From: Dicaeum eximium
Taxonomy: Eukaryota; Chordata; Aves; Passeriformes; Dicaeidae
Direction: 5' to 3'
Length of the DNA stretch: 64,000 nucleotides
Assembly: GCA_013396995.1 (NCBI GenBank)
Contig: VWZP01006690.1
Span: 1,142,224 to 1,206,223, forward strand
Within the stretch, counting starts at the first letter, position 1. The number at the start of each line of letters is the position of its first letter. Shown piece after piece: positions 14,401 through 26,263 of this stretch. The notes under the pieces are model-generated. The model had not been told where the DNA came from, did no database searches, and saw nothing but the letters and a program-made list of their open reading frames with translations. Position numbers and translations under genes: made by a program.

Positions 14401-17400
14401 TACCCAGTACTGAAATGGCCTTTTGAAATGTATTTTAGAGCTTCCAACTTCCTCTGCATGTGTCTTTCTCCTGTGATTTTTCTAATTTGATTTTTTTCTT
14501 GGTGCTTCTATGTCATTCTCCTATCTAAACCAGTTCACTTACACATTGAAATGAATTTTTTGTGCAGTGGATAGGAACCTCTTCTGTCTTCCTTGCTGAT
14601 GTAAAACATCCAACTGAAGAAATAATTGCTTGTTCATGCAGGGGCATCTTTTCATACTGCTCAAAGCATGATGCTGTTTCTGCATTAAAGCCAATGACTT
14701 TGAACCCTCTTTTAAATCTTGTTGGCACTGGGAAAAAAGTTACCTAAATACAGAGGGATGTAGGCTTGTGTTAGGGATAACTTCAAGATGTCACTGGGTA
14801 GTTTATCTGTATGTTTCTACATGAATAAAGTTCCCATCCTGAGGATGGTTCTCCTGGGTGGACCAATTACACTGACAATTATCAATCACATTGTGGGAGC
14901 AGCTCTGAAGTCTCAGTGTAAGGAAGCAGGCTACAAGATGCCAAATTTGTTACTCTAACAAGGAGGAAAAGAGACAGAGAAAGAAGAATGGGAACGAGTT
15001 GCTGAGGAGTTTAAAGAATAGCTACTTAATTGTCTCAAAAGTACAGTTATGCTCAAAAGGTTTCATCCTTTAGTCTGTGCAAGTTCACATACATAGCCCT
15101 GCTCATGGGAAGTTGAGAATAAGCAGTTGTTAGTGTAAGATTAATTGCTTTGGAACTCTGAAGCTTTTTAACAGAAAGAGTTAGGAGTTGCTTTTTCTTG
15201 TATAAGGGATATGAGTGAACTGCATTGCTAGTGAATTTCTGCTTTTGTTCATTTTGCTATCTGTAAAGCACATCTCATTATCTGCAAAAGCTTGGAGTTG
15301 ATGATTAGCATCTGCAGCTTTGTTTAAGATAGTTGATGATTGGGATGATTCTCTAAAGCCCAGCGGTGGTTGTGCTGCTTTTTTTGTCTTGCTGTGGTCA
15401 CAAGATAAAAACTCCCATTGTTTTTTAACAGAGAAGTAAAAATATTTCTACTGAGACACAGAATCTCAATCTTCTGTTGAGAAATAGAAGCACCCAGGAG
15501 TTCAGAAGCAGCTGAAATGATACGGCTGCTAAGAAACAGCAGCATCATTTTGTTTGGCTCCTCCGCCCACGGCCACAGGAACGTGCCAGAACAGAGATGC
15601 TGTGAGCTGAGGAATTGCGTGATCCGGGCTTGGATTTCTCCTCTGAACCCCTGTAGGAGCAGCTGGGCAGGCTGATGTCCCCAGCAGCAGGGTGGCACCT
15701 GGCAGCTGTCCCTGCTGGCTGCACACAGCTGTGCCAGCAGTGGGCGAGGGCTCTGGACGCAGCGTTTGGGAAGGGACCCGTGTTCCTCCAGCTCCCACAG
15801 CAGGGACTTCAGCCCAGGTGTTGCTGGTACTCCTCTGGCTTGGGCTGCACGTGCCATTTAAAGAGTGGTACTTCTTCTAAAAATATCCCGAGATGTCATT
15901 TGGGAAGCATTGTTTCTGAAACCCATAGCACTGTGTCTTTGGGATTTGGTGTAGAACTACTGGTGCATAGAAAGTGAGGAGAATTTAACTTTCTCTCTTT
16001 TTCTTTCAGTCTTTCTCCCATCTCTCTTTATTCTTCTTTTTTTTTAATTGTGAGAAGATAAGATTATTGAACTACAAATGACAAAGCTGCTTCAGAATTA
16101 AGAGAGTAAGAGGGTTTTGAGTGTGAATGGGATGGAGAGAAAGACAGCAAGGAGCCTTAAGCTATCAGGGATGCAGCAGAATCGGGGGTTAAAACACTCA
16201 TGGCAGCAGAAATGGTTGGATACAAGGAACAGAAAAAGAGAGCAGTTTTGGGGAGGAGTGTTGAATACCAGCCAACTGGCCAGGTTATGCATCTACTTGT
16301 CTGAGGCATTTGTAATGTATTGCACTACCTGCAGATTAAGAGCTCAGTTCAAAAGTGTGGGAAGAGGTCTCCAAGAAGAGGGCAGATGGTGTAGCTGTAT
16401 TAAGCCCTTAACCCTTGAAGCTGAAAACTTTAAAGCAATTAGAGACTCAGAAGAAGAAAAGAAGAAAACTGGTTCTGGTCTGAGTTTCCACAGAGTCTGT
16501 TATCCCTTCCTAATGACTTTCAGTTCTGGTTAATCTTCATGTGCTTTTAGGGCAGCTTAGTACACTAAGAATTGTTTTCCTGGGTGGATAATTACTTTCC
16601 AGTCCTTATGGGTAAAGGTAACTGTGGAAATGAGATTTGCCTCCTTACATCTGGAAAGGGAAAGCACTTTGCTATGTTTTTTTCATATTTTAGTATAAGC
16701 CTTCCAAATCACTGTCTAGATTATAAGGAAGTGTAGCAGTGTGACTCACACGGGCTGATAAAGCCCAAGAAGGAAATACGTATGTGATTATAAGGACATA
16801 TTTTCAGTGTGTGCTGCTCAGGCAGAATACACCCACAATCACAGTGATTTTCTGTTTATATATTTAGTGTCCTCCTTAAGCAGTGGGTGGAACAAATGTG
16901 ACTGAAGAGTGTGAGTGTATAAGTGGAGGGCGTTTGTGTAGCTGAACAAGAGTTAGAGGGATTGTAATATTGAAAGTCGTGCTTAGCAGTTCTGTTAATT
17001 CATCCTTAACTAATGGGGACATGCAGAGTGAAGTCATTAGCTCACAGTAAGTTTATTGCTGTCAGTCATCTGTGCTCCTCTTGCTATTTTTACAGGGGGA
17101 AATAACTCAGAAAATAAGAGTAAGAGAGATTGTTTTGGGGGATCCAGGCTGAATTTGAAAAGTTGCTGTGCTTTTATATAATCTCTTCTCTGAAACATTC
17201 TGTATGGATCATATAACTGGGTCAGATTGGAATTGATGAGCTTATTGAACCAAATGCATATTAACCCATTTGGCTGCTGACCCCAATATTCATGGAGAAA
17301 CACCCTTTATTTTAGTCCCAAGTGGTGGGGTGCTATCCTCCTCCTCTGTCACTTAGGGGGAGTTCTACCACAGTAAACATGGAACGCTCTGCCCCTAAAT

Positions 17401-17597
17401 TTGAAAACTGCCTTTTGTCCAGCCTGAACAAGCAGGTGATTCTGTTAATGCTGCCAGGGTCTTTTGAAGATGCTGCCCCACATCTGACCAGTGTGTGAGT
17501 GTGTATATTTAACCCTCCTGTTCATCATCTCTACTCAGTACACGCCAGTTTGCTGTGCTGACTGCTCAGGGCAGCGCTTTGCACGAGAGCCCCAGCG

Positions 17598-17661
17598 CTG
17601 GCAGTGTCACCAGCAGCCAGCTCCTTTGGCTGGCACTGTCACCAGCAGCCAGCTCCTTTGG
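17598..17661. repeat. Two-copy 32-bp tandem duplication
   Basis: The unit begins CTGGCAGTGTCACCAGCAGC at 17598 and recurs at 17630 with a single G/C difference. It lies in the intron, in a GC-richer patch. A second short duplication built on ACTCAACAAGG lies about 110 bp downstream, near 17768-17791. Confidence 0.9.
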
Positions 17662-20108
17662 CACCTTGTGCTGTCATGTGCTGAGATCTCCTGCCCGTGA
17701 CCTGCTCCTGGCCCCTGCCTTATGCAAGTCCCAGGGAAGTGCTGACACCAGAGGTCTGCTGTACTTAAACTCAACAAGGTGTACTCAACAAGGCTGCTGG
17801 GCTCTGCTTTCCCCACTGGGACAGGGCATCCAGGGCAGGATGTGCAGGCTGCCCAGAGCAAGGGGGCTGCAATGCATGAGACAACACCATGTATGGGAAA
17901 ATTAATTTTTCCAGACAACTCTCACTGATGTAAGGCAGTGTTTTTTGGAGTCAGGAGTGGGTGACTGCCCACCCCTACAGTTGCTGATACAGCTGCTGAA
18001 GGGCCTGGCAGTTTCGTGCAGGTGTACCCAGCACTGGGTGTTCTAGTTGGCTGTGCCTGTGTGCCATGGGAACAAAAGGAATCTGGGGAGATTGATGCTT
18101 CAGGGTTTAGCTTTTATATTTTTCAGATTCTGTTCTGTTTTAGTGTGTAAGTCTAGGCTTAATATTAGGGGATGGAAGGTCTCTTCACAGAGTAGGGAGA
18201 CAAAACAATTCCTTCTCTAGCTGGGGACCAAGCACAAATGAACCAAATCTCAGGCCCAAGAGCACAAACAACGTGGACTGAAGAGAGAAAAACAAGAAGG
18301 ATGGGACTTCATGGGCTGAAGCTGTAATTTGACAATTAGCTCCAATGTGCAAATGGACCTAAACTTATAAATGTGAGAGACCCTGTGCCCAGTGTCCATT
18401 TTGTGGCCATTTTGGTTCATCTTGGGTGCAGCCCTGGCTGGGCTCTTGTGCTGCCCAAGGTGGATCCATTGAGGCCTTTTAAAAAATCCCTACTTTATTC
18501 TTTAACTCTGTCTAATCTCTGTTCTAGGTCAGCCTTCCAAAGGCATCAAAACCAGTAACCCCCCCAAAAGAGTCCCAGGGAGCTGACACATCTCAAGAGC
18601 CAGTGACACAGGCTGAAAAGGGCAGTGTGTGTGTCAGCTGGGCACCAGGGAAAGGTGGCACAGCCTGCTGAGGGCCCTGATGAGGAAAAGCATGCAATTC
18701 TACCCTTTAGACTGTATCGTTTCAGTGGCTGCATAATGAAATTTTTATTGTGACAAAATTGTTCGGGGGACACAGCGGGCAGTTTATCAGTGCTTCCCAG
18801 GATGATAATGTGTGAAATAGGCCAGAGGAGTTTATGTAGAAAGAAAGGCCCTTGTGGGATATTCAGGCCAAATGGCCAACTGGCACGTTTCTGTGCAAAT
18901 AGCAGCCAGAGCAGGGAGCTCCACAGCCACAGGAACAAACCCAGGAGGAGCACAGAGCGATCGGAGCACTGTTTGCACTGTAACCTAAACCCACTGTAAA
19001 TAGTGCTGGATTACCAGTGAGAGAGCTGGAATGTTGCAATTTATTGGAATGTGTTTTAAATGAATACTGCAGATGCACAACATTGCTTAAACGATGGATT
19101 TTTACAGCACTTCCTTATGCTCATTCTTACACTATAAATGAAGCAGATCTTTTATGATACAGTGCTATGGAATTTTTAAAATATCTCTTAGTGTAGGAAT
19201 CATGTAGTCATTTGTGAGTTTTTCAGGTTAAATAGATTGTGGATGTGTTAAACAGAAAATAAACACTGTGCTTTTTGTCAAATACACAGTGACTCTTCAT
19301 TTTCTGGTCTTGTGCTAGTGTCATGATGCACCTTGCTGCTGAGATCTGCAGCTGTTCATTTACACGTTAATCTAGTCCACACATGAATGAAGGTAGGAAA
19401 TTATTGTGGCATTCCTTTCCTTTAGTAAGTGCCTGAAGTGAAAACAAAAACCCTTAAAATAAGTCTGATTAATATTTATGAGTAACTTGAGACCCCTCCT
19501 AATAGATGTAGACTTGAACTCCATTAGCATCCAGTTCAGTGAGGCCTGGCATTTATGGATATTGAGGTTGCTGACTTAGATTTCCAAGGTCTGTTTTATG
19601 AAATATTTGGAGCTCCTACTTGCTAATGAGTATTGTGCACACACAGGGATGACTGAACTCTCCAGTGCCTGGTAATCACAAATTGCTGGCCTTTCAATTG
19701 CAAAGTGTAATATGTTGCTATAGGTGTCATCACCCTCACATTCAGTTCACAAGTCAGACCACCCAAAAAGACAACATTGCAGCAAATGTACTTTGTTCTT
19801 TTAAATAAATTTATTTTCTGAACCAAATTATAACTAGCCTCAAAGTTCAATGTTTTGAATTCAAACTCCAGGCCAAATTTGTGATAGATTTTAATAAGGA
19901 ATTAATTGACACCACAGATAAAAAAGTTTCTCATGCCTGAGGGTTTTGTAATAAAAATGTTATGGCTTCTGTGAATATCTGGTTTAAAGTGTAATGGGCA
20001 GGAAAAGCAATAAAAAGATTGGGCATTTTTGCTAGTTTGATAGGGTCAGCTATGCTGAAGTATTATTACAGTTAAATTATTACCAGTTTAGTCTGTGTTT
20101 CTGTATGT

Positions 20109-20132
20109 ACACACACACACAAACACACACAC
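20109..20132. repeat. (AC)n microsatellite, interrupted
   Basis: Six AC units, a short AA interruption, then about five more AC units, running into an AT-rich alternating TATA/CATA tract to about 20172. It is intronic. Confidence 0.9.
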
Positions 20133-22224
20133 ATATAAATATAAATGTATATACACATGTATAAAAATATATACTGGAAATGGCAATTGCTTTATATGGA
20201 GAGACCAGAATTTTCAGCCTAATATGTCCATTCCCAGATAGCATCATTCCATAGAAATGATAATCCAATGATTAACAGTGCTTTGCAATCTATAAAAATG
20301 GATTCCTTTTGGGCATTAATTAACAGTGATTGCTGTCATTGTCAGATATTATGGAAGGGATATTGCAATAGCAGGATCTGCAGGGCTCTGGGATGCTTTG
20401 TTCTTCTTTACTTGCCAGGGCACTGTCATTTATCTTAACTCAAAACAAGCTTAGTTCATTTCTGCTGGGCTGTTTTTGGAAAGGTTGCTGGATTATCAAT
20501 AGTTACTTTAGGTGTACATGCCAAAGGAAAAGGAACACAGAGGCAACAGTAATAAAAAGGAGGTTTAAATTCCTTTGTGAATTCTGTTATGAATAGTGAA
20601 AGGGCACAGCAGTCAAATCAAATTGATGCCTGACAATCATGGGAGATGTGAATTCTCCTGTGGGAAGTAATGAGATCTGATTGGCAGAGCTTCAGCTAAT
20701 GCACAGACCAGAAATATTGCTCTCTCTTTGGACTTGGGTTCTTTTCCATAGCCTCTGTGAGTTTTATTCATAGACCTTGGGGAGGACTTGAAAGAGAGAC
20801 AAGGGAAACAGTCCACTGAGATTTAGCAGAACAAAAGAAATCCAAATATTCTAAGATATGGAAATGCAGCTATGAACCCAAATTATCTATGTGTGCAATA
20901 GCTCTACTTTTACAATTAATAATTTATTGTCCCAATGTCCCAATGTCCTGGATTAGAAGGTTTTAAAAGATTCATTAAGATTGACTTTCTTCTTTGGGAT
21001 GCTCTTAGGTATTTTGAAGATTGGGCACTGTAATTTGGGAGAAGACACATTGCCTTTTGCAGACGTAGAGGTTCAATTCGTGCTTCAAGCACAAAATTAA
21101 ACTCGGAATTAGCTAGAGACCGAATAATCCCTCTTACAAATTTGTGAAATGCCTTTGCTAAAGTGCATCAGAACTTGTCCTTTCTACTTCAGTTTTTCAT
21201 TCACATTCTCTGAGAAGCAATTTCTCCATCACAGTCTTGTGTTCCATTTCCAATTGGAACTCACATCCAAATTATCTGTGGGCTGCAGCTTTCCTGGTGC
21301 CCTGGCACTCTATCCTGCAAAATGCTTTTTCACAGCAGGTCATTGATCTTCTAGTCTAGCTTGAAGGTAGCTGAAATGTCAATATAGCTTCAAGCCATTT
21401 TTTTCTGTTCTTTTTTTTCCAGCGATGTATGAATTATAATACTGAAAATGTATTCCCTAATCACTGGCTAAGGATTAGGGATTTGTACCATGGAAATTCT
21501 TCCCCCATATTGAAGCCATATCTTAAATTGGAAAACACACTGAAACAGCTAATACTGTCCTTTTTGGCCCTCTACATTGCCTGCTGTGTTTTCTAGAAAC
21601 AATGATGTCTATGACATTAAAAATTATAATTACTGAGCTGACTATATCCCAAGAGAGTAGAAAGGCCTGTATGCCCATGCAGTGCTTCACTAAGAACAAC
21701 ACTGAATGTTTGAAAATTAGTAAATCATGCAAAATAAAAAAAAGATAAAAAAATTGGCAGGAACAATCGCAGTTTCTTGCCCACCTCTGCCCATGCTGGC
21801 AGCAGCAAGCACTGCTAGGTGACAGTGTCCTTCATCTGAGGCCAAATCTCATCAGTGAAAAATGGATTCAAAGTTAAGAACACACAAGAGAGGGAGGGAG
21901 TGGATTTGCTTCCTTAGCTTTAAATGAAGTGTTTTAATGGCAGTAAGGATGTGGCACAGGCACAACCAGAAATGCTCCATTTCAGGCACGTGATGAGGCT
22001 GTTTTGTGCTTCTGCCCAGGAAGCTGGGATGGCAGCAGCAAAAGGGAATAGAACCAGAGGTGAATGCAGAGACCAGATGTGTCAGGAGAGCTTCAGCCAC
22101 AGCATTGCAGCTTGTTTGTAAAGAAGAAATAAGGTTATCACAGATCAGATGGGAAAGAACAGACTTCCATGGCACATTTGGAAAGAATCCCAAGAATTTG
22201 TGAAATTTGTCTTGTGATGTTAAA

Positions 22225-22245
22225 GGGGAGGGCCAAAGGGAGGGG
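22225..22245 (+). other. G-quadruplex motif in the intron, coding strand
   Basis: Four G-runs of at least three (22225-22228, 22230-22232, 22238-22240, 22242-22245) are separated by loops of 1, 5 and 1 nt. This meets the usual G3+N1-7 rule. G-rich sequence continues to about 22305. It lies on the transcribed RNA sense strand about 430 bp before the M4 exon. Folding and function are not shown by sequence alone. Confidence 0.6.
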
Positions 22246-22677
22246 TCAGAGTGGATCAGGGAGGTGCAAGTGCAGGGCAGTGGAGAGGAGGGGGGTGTGA
22301 AAGGGTCTGGTTGAGTGCCAGGATGCTTCTCTGATGAGTTCTCTGATCACTACAGCCTGTCCCAGCCCTTCACTAACTCTTTCCACTCTCTGTAACAAGT
22401 GCTAATAGTTATGGCAAGCAGGAGAAAGTTCTATCTAAACCACAGGACCTGCTTTCTAGAGCATCCAGCTTCCCACGTAATTGATGAAATCCGAGGACAT
22501 CTGAAACTGTGCTGTGAGTTGAAATCTGCTATATTTGCAATTCCTGGCTAGATAAGTCTGCAGTGCTCCACGAATGAAGCATTAAATGGTGCTGTATTTT
22601 TAAACTTGCAAAGGCTTTGGAATACTGTGAGCAGTGATTTTTGCATTTTAACTGGTTTGACTCCTTGCTCTCCCTAG

Positions 22678-22916
22678 GGGAAATGGAAGAGTTGGAAACC
22701 CTGTGGCTGACTGGTATTTGTCACAACGAGAAGAACGAAGTCATGAGCAGCCAGCTGGACATCGACAACATGGCAGGAGTGTTTTACATGCTTGCAGCAG
22801 CCATGGCACTCAGCTTAATAACCTTTGTCTGGGAGCACTTGTTTTACTGGAAACTTCGATTCTGCTTCACTGGAGTCTGCTCAGATAGGCCTGGATTGCT
22901 GTTCTCAATCAGCAGG
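22678..22916 (+). CDS. GRIN2A: GRIN2A coding exon: end of ligand-binding domain, M4 helix, first tail cysteines
   Basis: A 239-bp exon. The acceptor is CTCCCTAG; the first two bases complete the Gly split from the previous exon, then 79 codons run from GAA 22680. It ends AGCAGG|GTCAGT, phase 0. The peptide starts EMEELETLWLTGIC, where the cysteine (C800 equivalent, codon 22719) is the partner of the cysteine in the preceding exon. The fourth transmembrane helix spans about codons 22770-22848 (from NMAGVFYMLAAAMALSL). Its methionine corresponds to M823 of mammalian GluN2A. Two tail cysteines just inside the membrane (codons 22863 and 22878, C848 and C853 equivalents) belong to the juxtamembrane palmitoylation cluster described for GluN2A. 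M4 packs against the pore helices of the neighbouring subunit and is needed for assembly. No stop or frameshift was seen. The open frame starting at 22641 upstream of the acceptor is intronic and is excluded. Confidence 0.97.
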
Positions 22917-24472
22917 GTCAGTACTGCTTTCCTTTTACCCCTTTAGGCAGCAGAAAGGATAAACACTGCCTCCCTAAAATGTTATCCTTCCTTTTATTCC
23001 CACCTGGACATTCAAAGCACATGTTAGAGCAGCAGTGTGGTGCTCTGGAGTAGCCAATGGGCTTAGGATGTACTTGCACTCCTTGGGAAGTCTTAACCCA
23101 TTGGACTGTGTAGGGTATGAGCTATCATATGCCAGGATAATCAGTAATTGAATGCTGAAAACAAATACAGTAAGGGGAAATTTCAATGAAAAAATGGTAG
23201 ATGCAGGAAATGTATTAAAAAAAAATACTAATTTGATAAGAGACATTAGCTCTCAGCTTTGTGCATTTCTTAAGCAAGAGAATTTTAAGTTATAAAAATA
23301 CAGTGGAATATTCTTGAAAGCTTTTCTTGATAACAAACTTGAATGAGAAACTGTATGAGAAAAGGTCAACCACAGGTATCATTTATGTCAGATTAGACAC
23401 TAAGGCAAATTTTAATGATAACTTTACCAGACCCAAAGGGGATTTACATATGCAAGAAACTGATACTTGTAAAATAATGGAAATGTGAGCTTATTCTTAT
23501 ATTTTTGACAAATTGGTTGGGTTTATTCTTTATATATTTTTAAAACAGATAGAACTTTCATTAGGTAATTGATTTTTCTGGATTTTTTATATAGCTGAGG
23601 AGAACTGAAAATGATACTAAAGTGGCTAATTGCTTTAAAGTGTGCTGCAATTACTGTGTTGAGTAGATTGGACCATTTTGGAACTGCATTAAAAATAGTC
23701 TGCACTGCCCTGTTGGGGATTGTCTAGAAACCAAATGTACCTTAACCTCCACATTTTATATTTGAACTTTATATTTCTGGCCTTTTTTAATATAAAATTC
23801 TCCTAAGAAATTCAGGGGAAAAGAAGTACTGATGTCAAAGGTAAATGTCTGAGAATTGCTAGTTCACAGGGTTGGAAATGTCAATTGGGCTCACAGGAGC
23901 GACCGAAGAGGCTGAAGTGAGACAATGGGCTTCAGCCTTTTGCTCAAAATGAACTCAGATTCAGTTGTAAAAAGAACTGGGGTTTTTTCACATCCACTGG
24001 GATAGTGATCAGAAAAGCTAAAATATGATGACTAGAAGCCTTTTTATTTCAGTACGAGTGAAGATTACCTTAATCTCCAATAAAATAGTCCCACTGTTAG
24101 AGGGGAAACTTAATCAATGGTTTAAAATAAGTGAGTGTCTATTATTGAAGGTTAGTTTCATTTTGTGACAAGATTAGGGAACCCTTTGGGGTAACTTCTA
24201 ATCTTGTATTCTGGAATAAGCTGGGGAGGCCAAGACAGACCACTGGTTTGTGAAATACTGGCAGTTTTTCTCCTTTGTAGTTCCAACAGATGTAGCAGAA
24301 AATATTCCTCCATTTCAAGAAGATGATACAAAAGTTAGAGATGTACTTTTAATATTTCCAGTAATTAGATAAGAAATGTTTAATTTTTCTTTATTGCTAA
24401 TTGAAACTAAAATGGAAGTTGTAAAAAGTTATACCCAGTGATTTAATTTGTTTTATATTACTCATGTTACAG
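22917..24472 (+). other. GRIN2A: GRIN2A last intron
   Basis: A 1556-bp phase-0 intron with donor GTCAGT and acceptor CATGTTACAG. It is AT-rich. The only structure noted is an inverted repeat at 24168-24207, about 265 bp before the last exon. No other feature was found. Confidence 0.93.
24168..24207 (+). other. Intronic hairpin upstream of the last coding exon
   Basis: The arm ACAAGATTAG (24168-24177) is perfectly complementary to CTAATCTTGT (24198-24207). Within the 20-nt loop, ACCC and GGGT can pair again around TTTG. This gives a two-part stem in the pre-mRNA between branch-point distance and the intron middle. Function is unknown; chance is possible for a 10-bp arm. Confidence 0.6.
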
Positions 24473-26263
24473 GGTATTTACAGTTGCATTCATGGAGTAC
24501 ACATTGAAGAGAAAAAGAAGTCTCCTGACTTTTCTCTGACCAATTCACAAACCAACATGTTAAAACTGCTGCGAACAGCGAAAAACATGACCAATATCAA
24601 TCCTTCAAGAATTGACTCCCCCAAAAGAACAGCTGATTTTATTCAGAGGGGTTCTTTGATTATGGACATGGTCATGGATAAGGGAAACTTGATATTTTCT
24701 GATAACAGGTCCTTTCAGACAAAGGACAACTTTTTTGGTGACAACATAAGTGAACTGCAGACACTTCCTGGCAATCGACACAAGGACAATCTGAACAATT
24801 ATGTTTTCCAAGGGCAGCATCCTCTCACACTGAATGAATCCAATCCAAACACAGTAGAGGTTGCAGTAACAACAGAAGCAAAAGTGAACTCCAGGCCCAG
24901 GCAGCTTTGGAAGAAATCCGTTGACTCTATACGCCAAGATTCCGTACGTCAGGGCCAAGGCTCCCAGAGAGAAAACGGGTCAGAGGAAAACAGGCAGCTT
25001 TCATTGAAAAGCCAAAGGTACCTTCCTGAAGAGATTGTCCATTCAGATGTATCAGAGACATCAAGCAGAGCTACTTGCCACATGGAAGCTGAAAACAACA
25101 ACAAGCACCACAAAACCAAGGACAATTTTAAAAAAAGGACAGTAGCCTCAAAATACCCGAAAGACTGTAGTGAAGTGGAACTGACATATCTGAAAACCAA
25201 ACAGGGCTCTCCACGGGATAAAATCTACACGATTGATGCTGACAAGGAGCCAGGATTCCGCTTGGACACACCTCAGTACATTGAAAACATTGTCCTTCCA
25301 GAACCTGTCGAGCTTCCTGATGTTTACCAAGATCACAACGACAACTACAGGAAAGCTGAACACGCTAACAGGACTCCATCACATAACGAAGACAGTCTTC
25401 CAAATAATGACCAGTATAAACTTTATGCAAAGCACTACACTCTCAAGGAAAAAAATGCTTCCCTAGGTGACATGAACGATAGGTACAGGCAGAACTCCAC
25501 CCACTGCAGGAGCTGTCTCTCCAACATGCCCACCTACGCGGGGCACTACTCGACCAGGTCTCCCTATAAATGCGATGCATGCTTGCGGATGGGGAACCTC
25601 TATGACATTGAGGAGGATCAGATGCTGCAGGACACAACGAACTTATCACTTCCTGAAGAAATATATGAGCGCACTTGGTCACAGAGCAGTGCTCTGCAAT
25701 ATCAAAAAAAGAATAAACTGAAGATTAGCAGGCAGCACTCTTATGATAATATCGCTGATAAGTCCAGGGAAATTGATATTGGAAGACCTTCTCGTAGTAT
25801 AAGCTTGAAAGAAAGAGAGAAATTTCTTCAAAGTAGTCCATATGCAAGCATGTTTAGTGTTCCCTCAAGCAAACTGTTGAGCAACAAGGCCTCACTTTTA
25901 ACTCACGCTCTGGAGGACAGCAAGCGGAGCAAGTCCCTGTACGCTGTTCACTCGGACGACAACCCCTTCCTGCACCCCTACCGCGATGACCAGCACTTGT
26001 CCCTTAGGCGAAGCCCAGCCGATCTTTATAAACATTCCTTGCCAACAAGAGGAAGAAATGATAATTATTTAAGGTCATCCATACAGTCTACAGCATCATA
26101 CTCTTCCAGGGATGGTCGGATCCATAATGACATGTACATTTCAGAGCATGTTTTGCCTTACGTTGCAAATAGGAATAGCTTGTACACGACTCCAAGGGTT
26201 TTAAATTCCTGTAGCAATACACGTGTGTATAAGAAAAGGCCTAGCATTGAATCAGATGTTTAA
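24473..26263 (+). CDS. GRIN2A: GRIN2A last coding exon: GluN2A cytoplasmic tail with PDZ ligand
   Basis: This exon holds 596 codons and TAA (26261-26263). It starts at GGT after the TTACAG acceptor; the ATG nine bases earlier is intronic. By my recollection human GluN2A has 599 residues here, and the shortfall fits a small deletion near the start (about 24575-24605). The subtype is GluN2A rather than GluN2B: the tail matches GluN2A along its length and ends VYKKRPSIESDV. Visible elements: the third juxtamembrane cysteine (codon 24485, C870 equivalent); a distal CxxC-x18-CxxC group (codons 25505, 25514, 25571, 25580) matching the second palmitoylation cluster; a basic ISRQHSYDN segment (about 25724-25750) matching the CaMKII docking and phosphorylation region; and the C-terminal ESDV (26249-26260), the class I PDZ ligand for PSD-95-family scaffolds. 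The tail is rich in Ser, Asn and Lys and probably disordered. The frame is intact. Confidence 0.98.
   Translation, partial: GIYSCIHGVHIEEKKKSPDFSLTNSQTNMLKLLRTAKNMTNINPSRIDSPKRTADFIQRGSLIMDMVMDKGNLIFSDNRSFQTKDNFFGDNISELQTLPGNRHKDNLNNYVFQGQHPLTLNESNPNTVEVAVTTEAKVNSRPRQLWKKSVDSIRQDSVRQGQGSQRENGSEENRQLSLKSQRYLPEEIVHSDVSETSSRATCHMEAENNNKHHKTKDNFKKRTVASKYPKDCSEVELTYLKTKQGSPRDKIYTIDADKEPGFRLDTPQYIENIVLPEPVELPDVYQDHNDNYRKAEHANRTPSHNEDSLPNNDQYKLYAKHYTLKEKNASLGDMNDRYRQNSTHCRSCLSNMPTYAGHYSTRSPYKCDACLRMGNLYDIEEDQMLQDTTNLSLPEEIYERTWSQSSALQYQKKNKLKISRQHSYDNIADKSREIDIGRPSRSISLKEREKFLQSSPYASMFSVPSSKLLSNKASLLTHALEDSKRSKSLYAVHSDDNPFLHPYRDDQHLSLRRSPADLYKHSLPTRGRNDNYLRSSIQSTASYSSRDGRIHNDMYISEHVLPYVANRNSLYTTPRVLNSCSNTRVYKKRPSIESDV

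Larger units (their letters stand above)
11429..22677 (+). other. GRIN2A: GRIN2A intron between the S2 exon and the M4 exon
   Basis: An 11249-bp GT-AG intron of phase 1, inferred from the flanking exons. It is mostly AT-rich unique sequence. It contains a GC-rich patch at about 15540-15860, a 32-bp tandem duplication at 17598-17661, a CA microsatellite at 20109-20132, and a G-rich strand at about 22224-22305 with a G-quadruplex-type motif. No other exon, RNA gene or intact mobile element was recognised. The 177-codon minus-strand frame at 15324-15857 sits on the GC-rich patch, overlaps other open frames and resembles no protein I know. Confidence 0.9.

Noticed and set aside
15324..15857. 177-codon minus-strand frame in the intron
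   Set aside because: Coincides with a GC-rich patch having several overlapping frames on both strands; no family resemblance.
21064..21090. B-box-like GGTTCAATTCG suggesting a tRNA gene or tRNA-derived SINE
   Set aside because: No acceptable A box at the right distance and no cloverleaf could be drawn by eye.
24464..24472. An ATG nine bases before the tail exon, which would make a 599-codon stand-alone gene
   Set aside because: It lies in the intron and spans the acceptor (ATGTTACAG). The frame joins cleanly to the upstream M4 exon by a normal GT-AG splice, and the encoded tail makes no sense alone.
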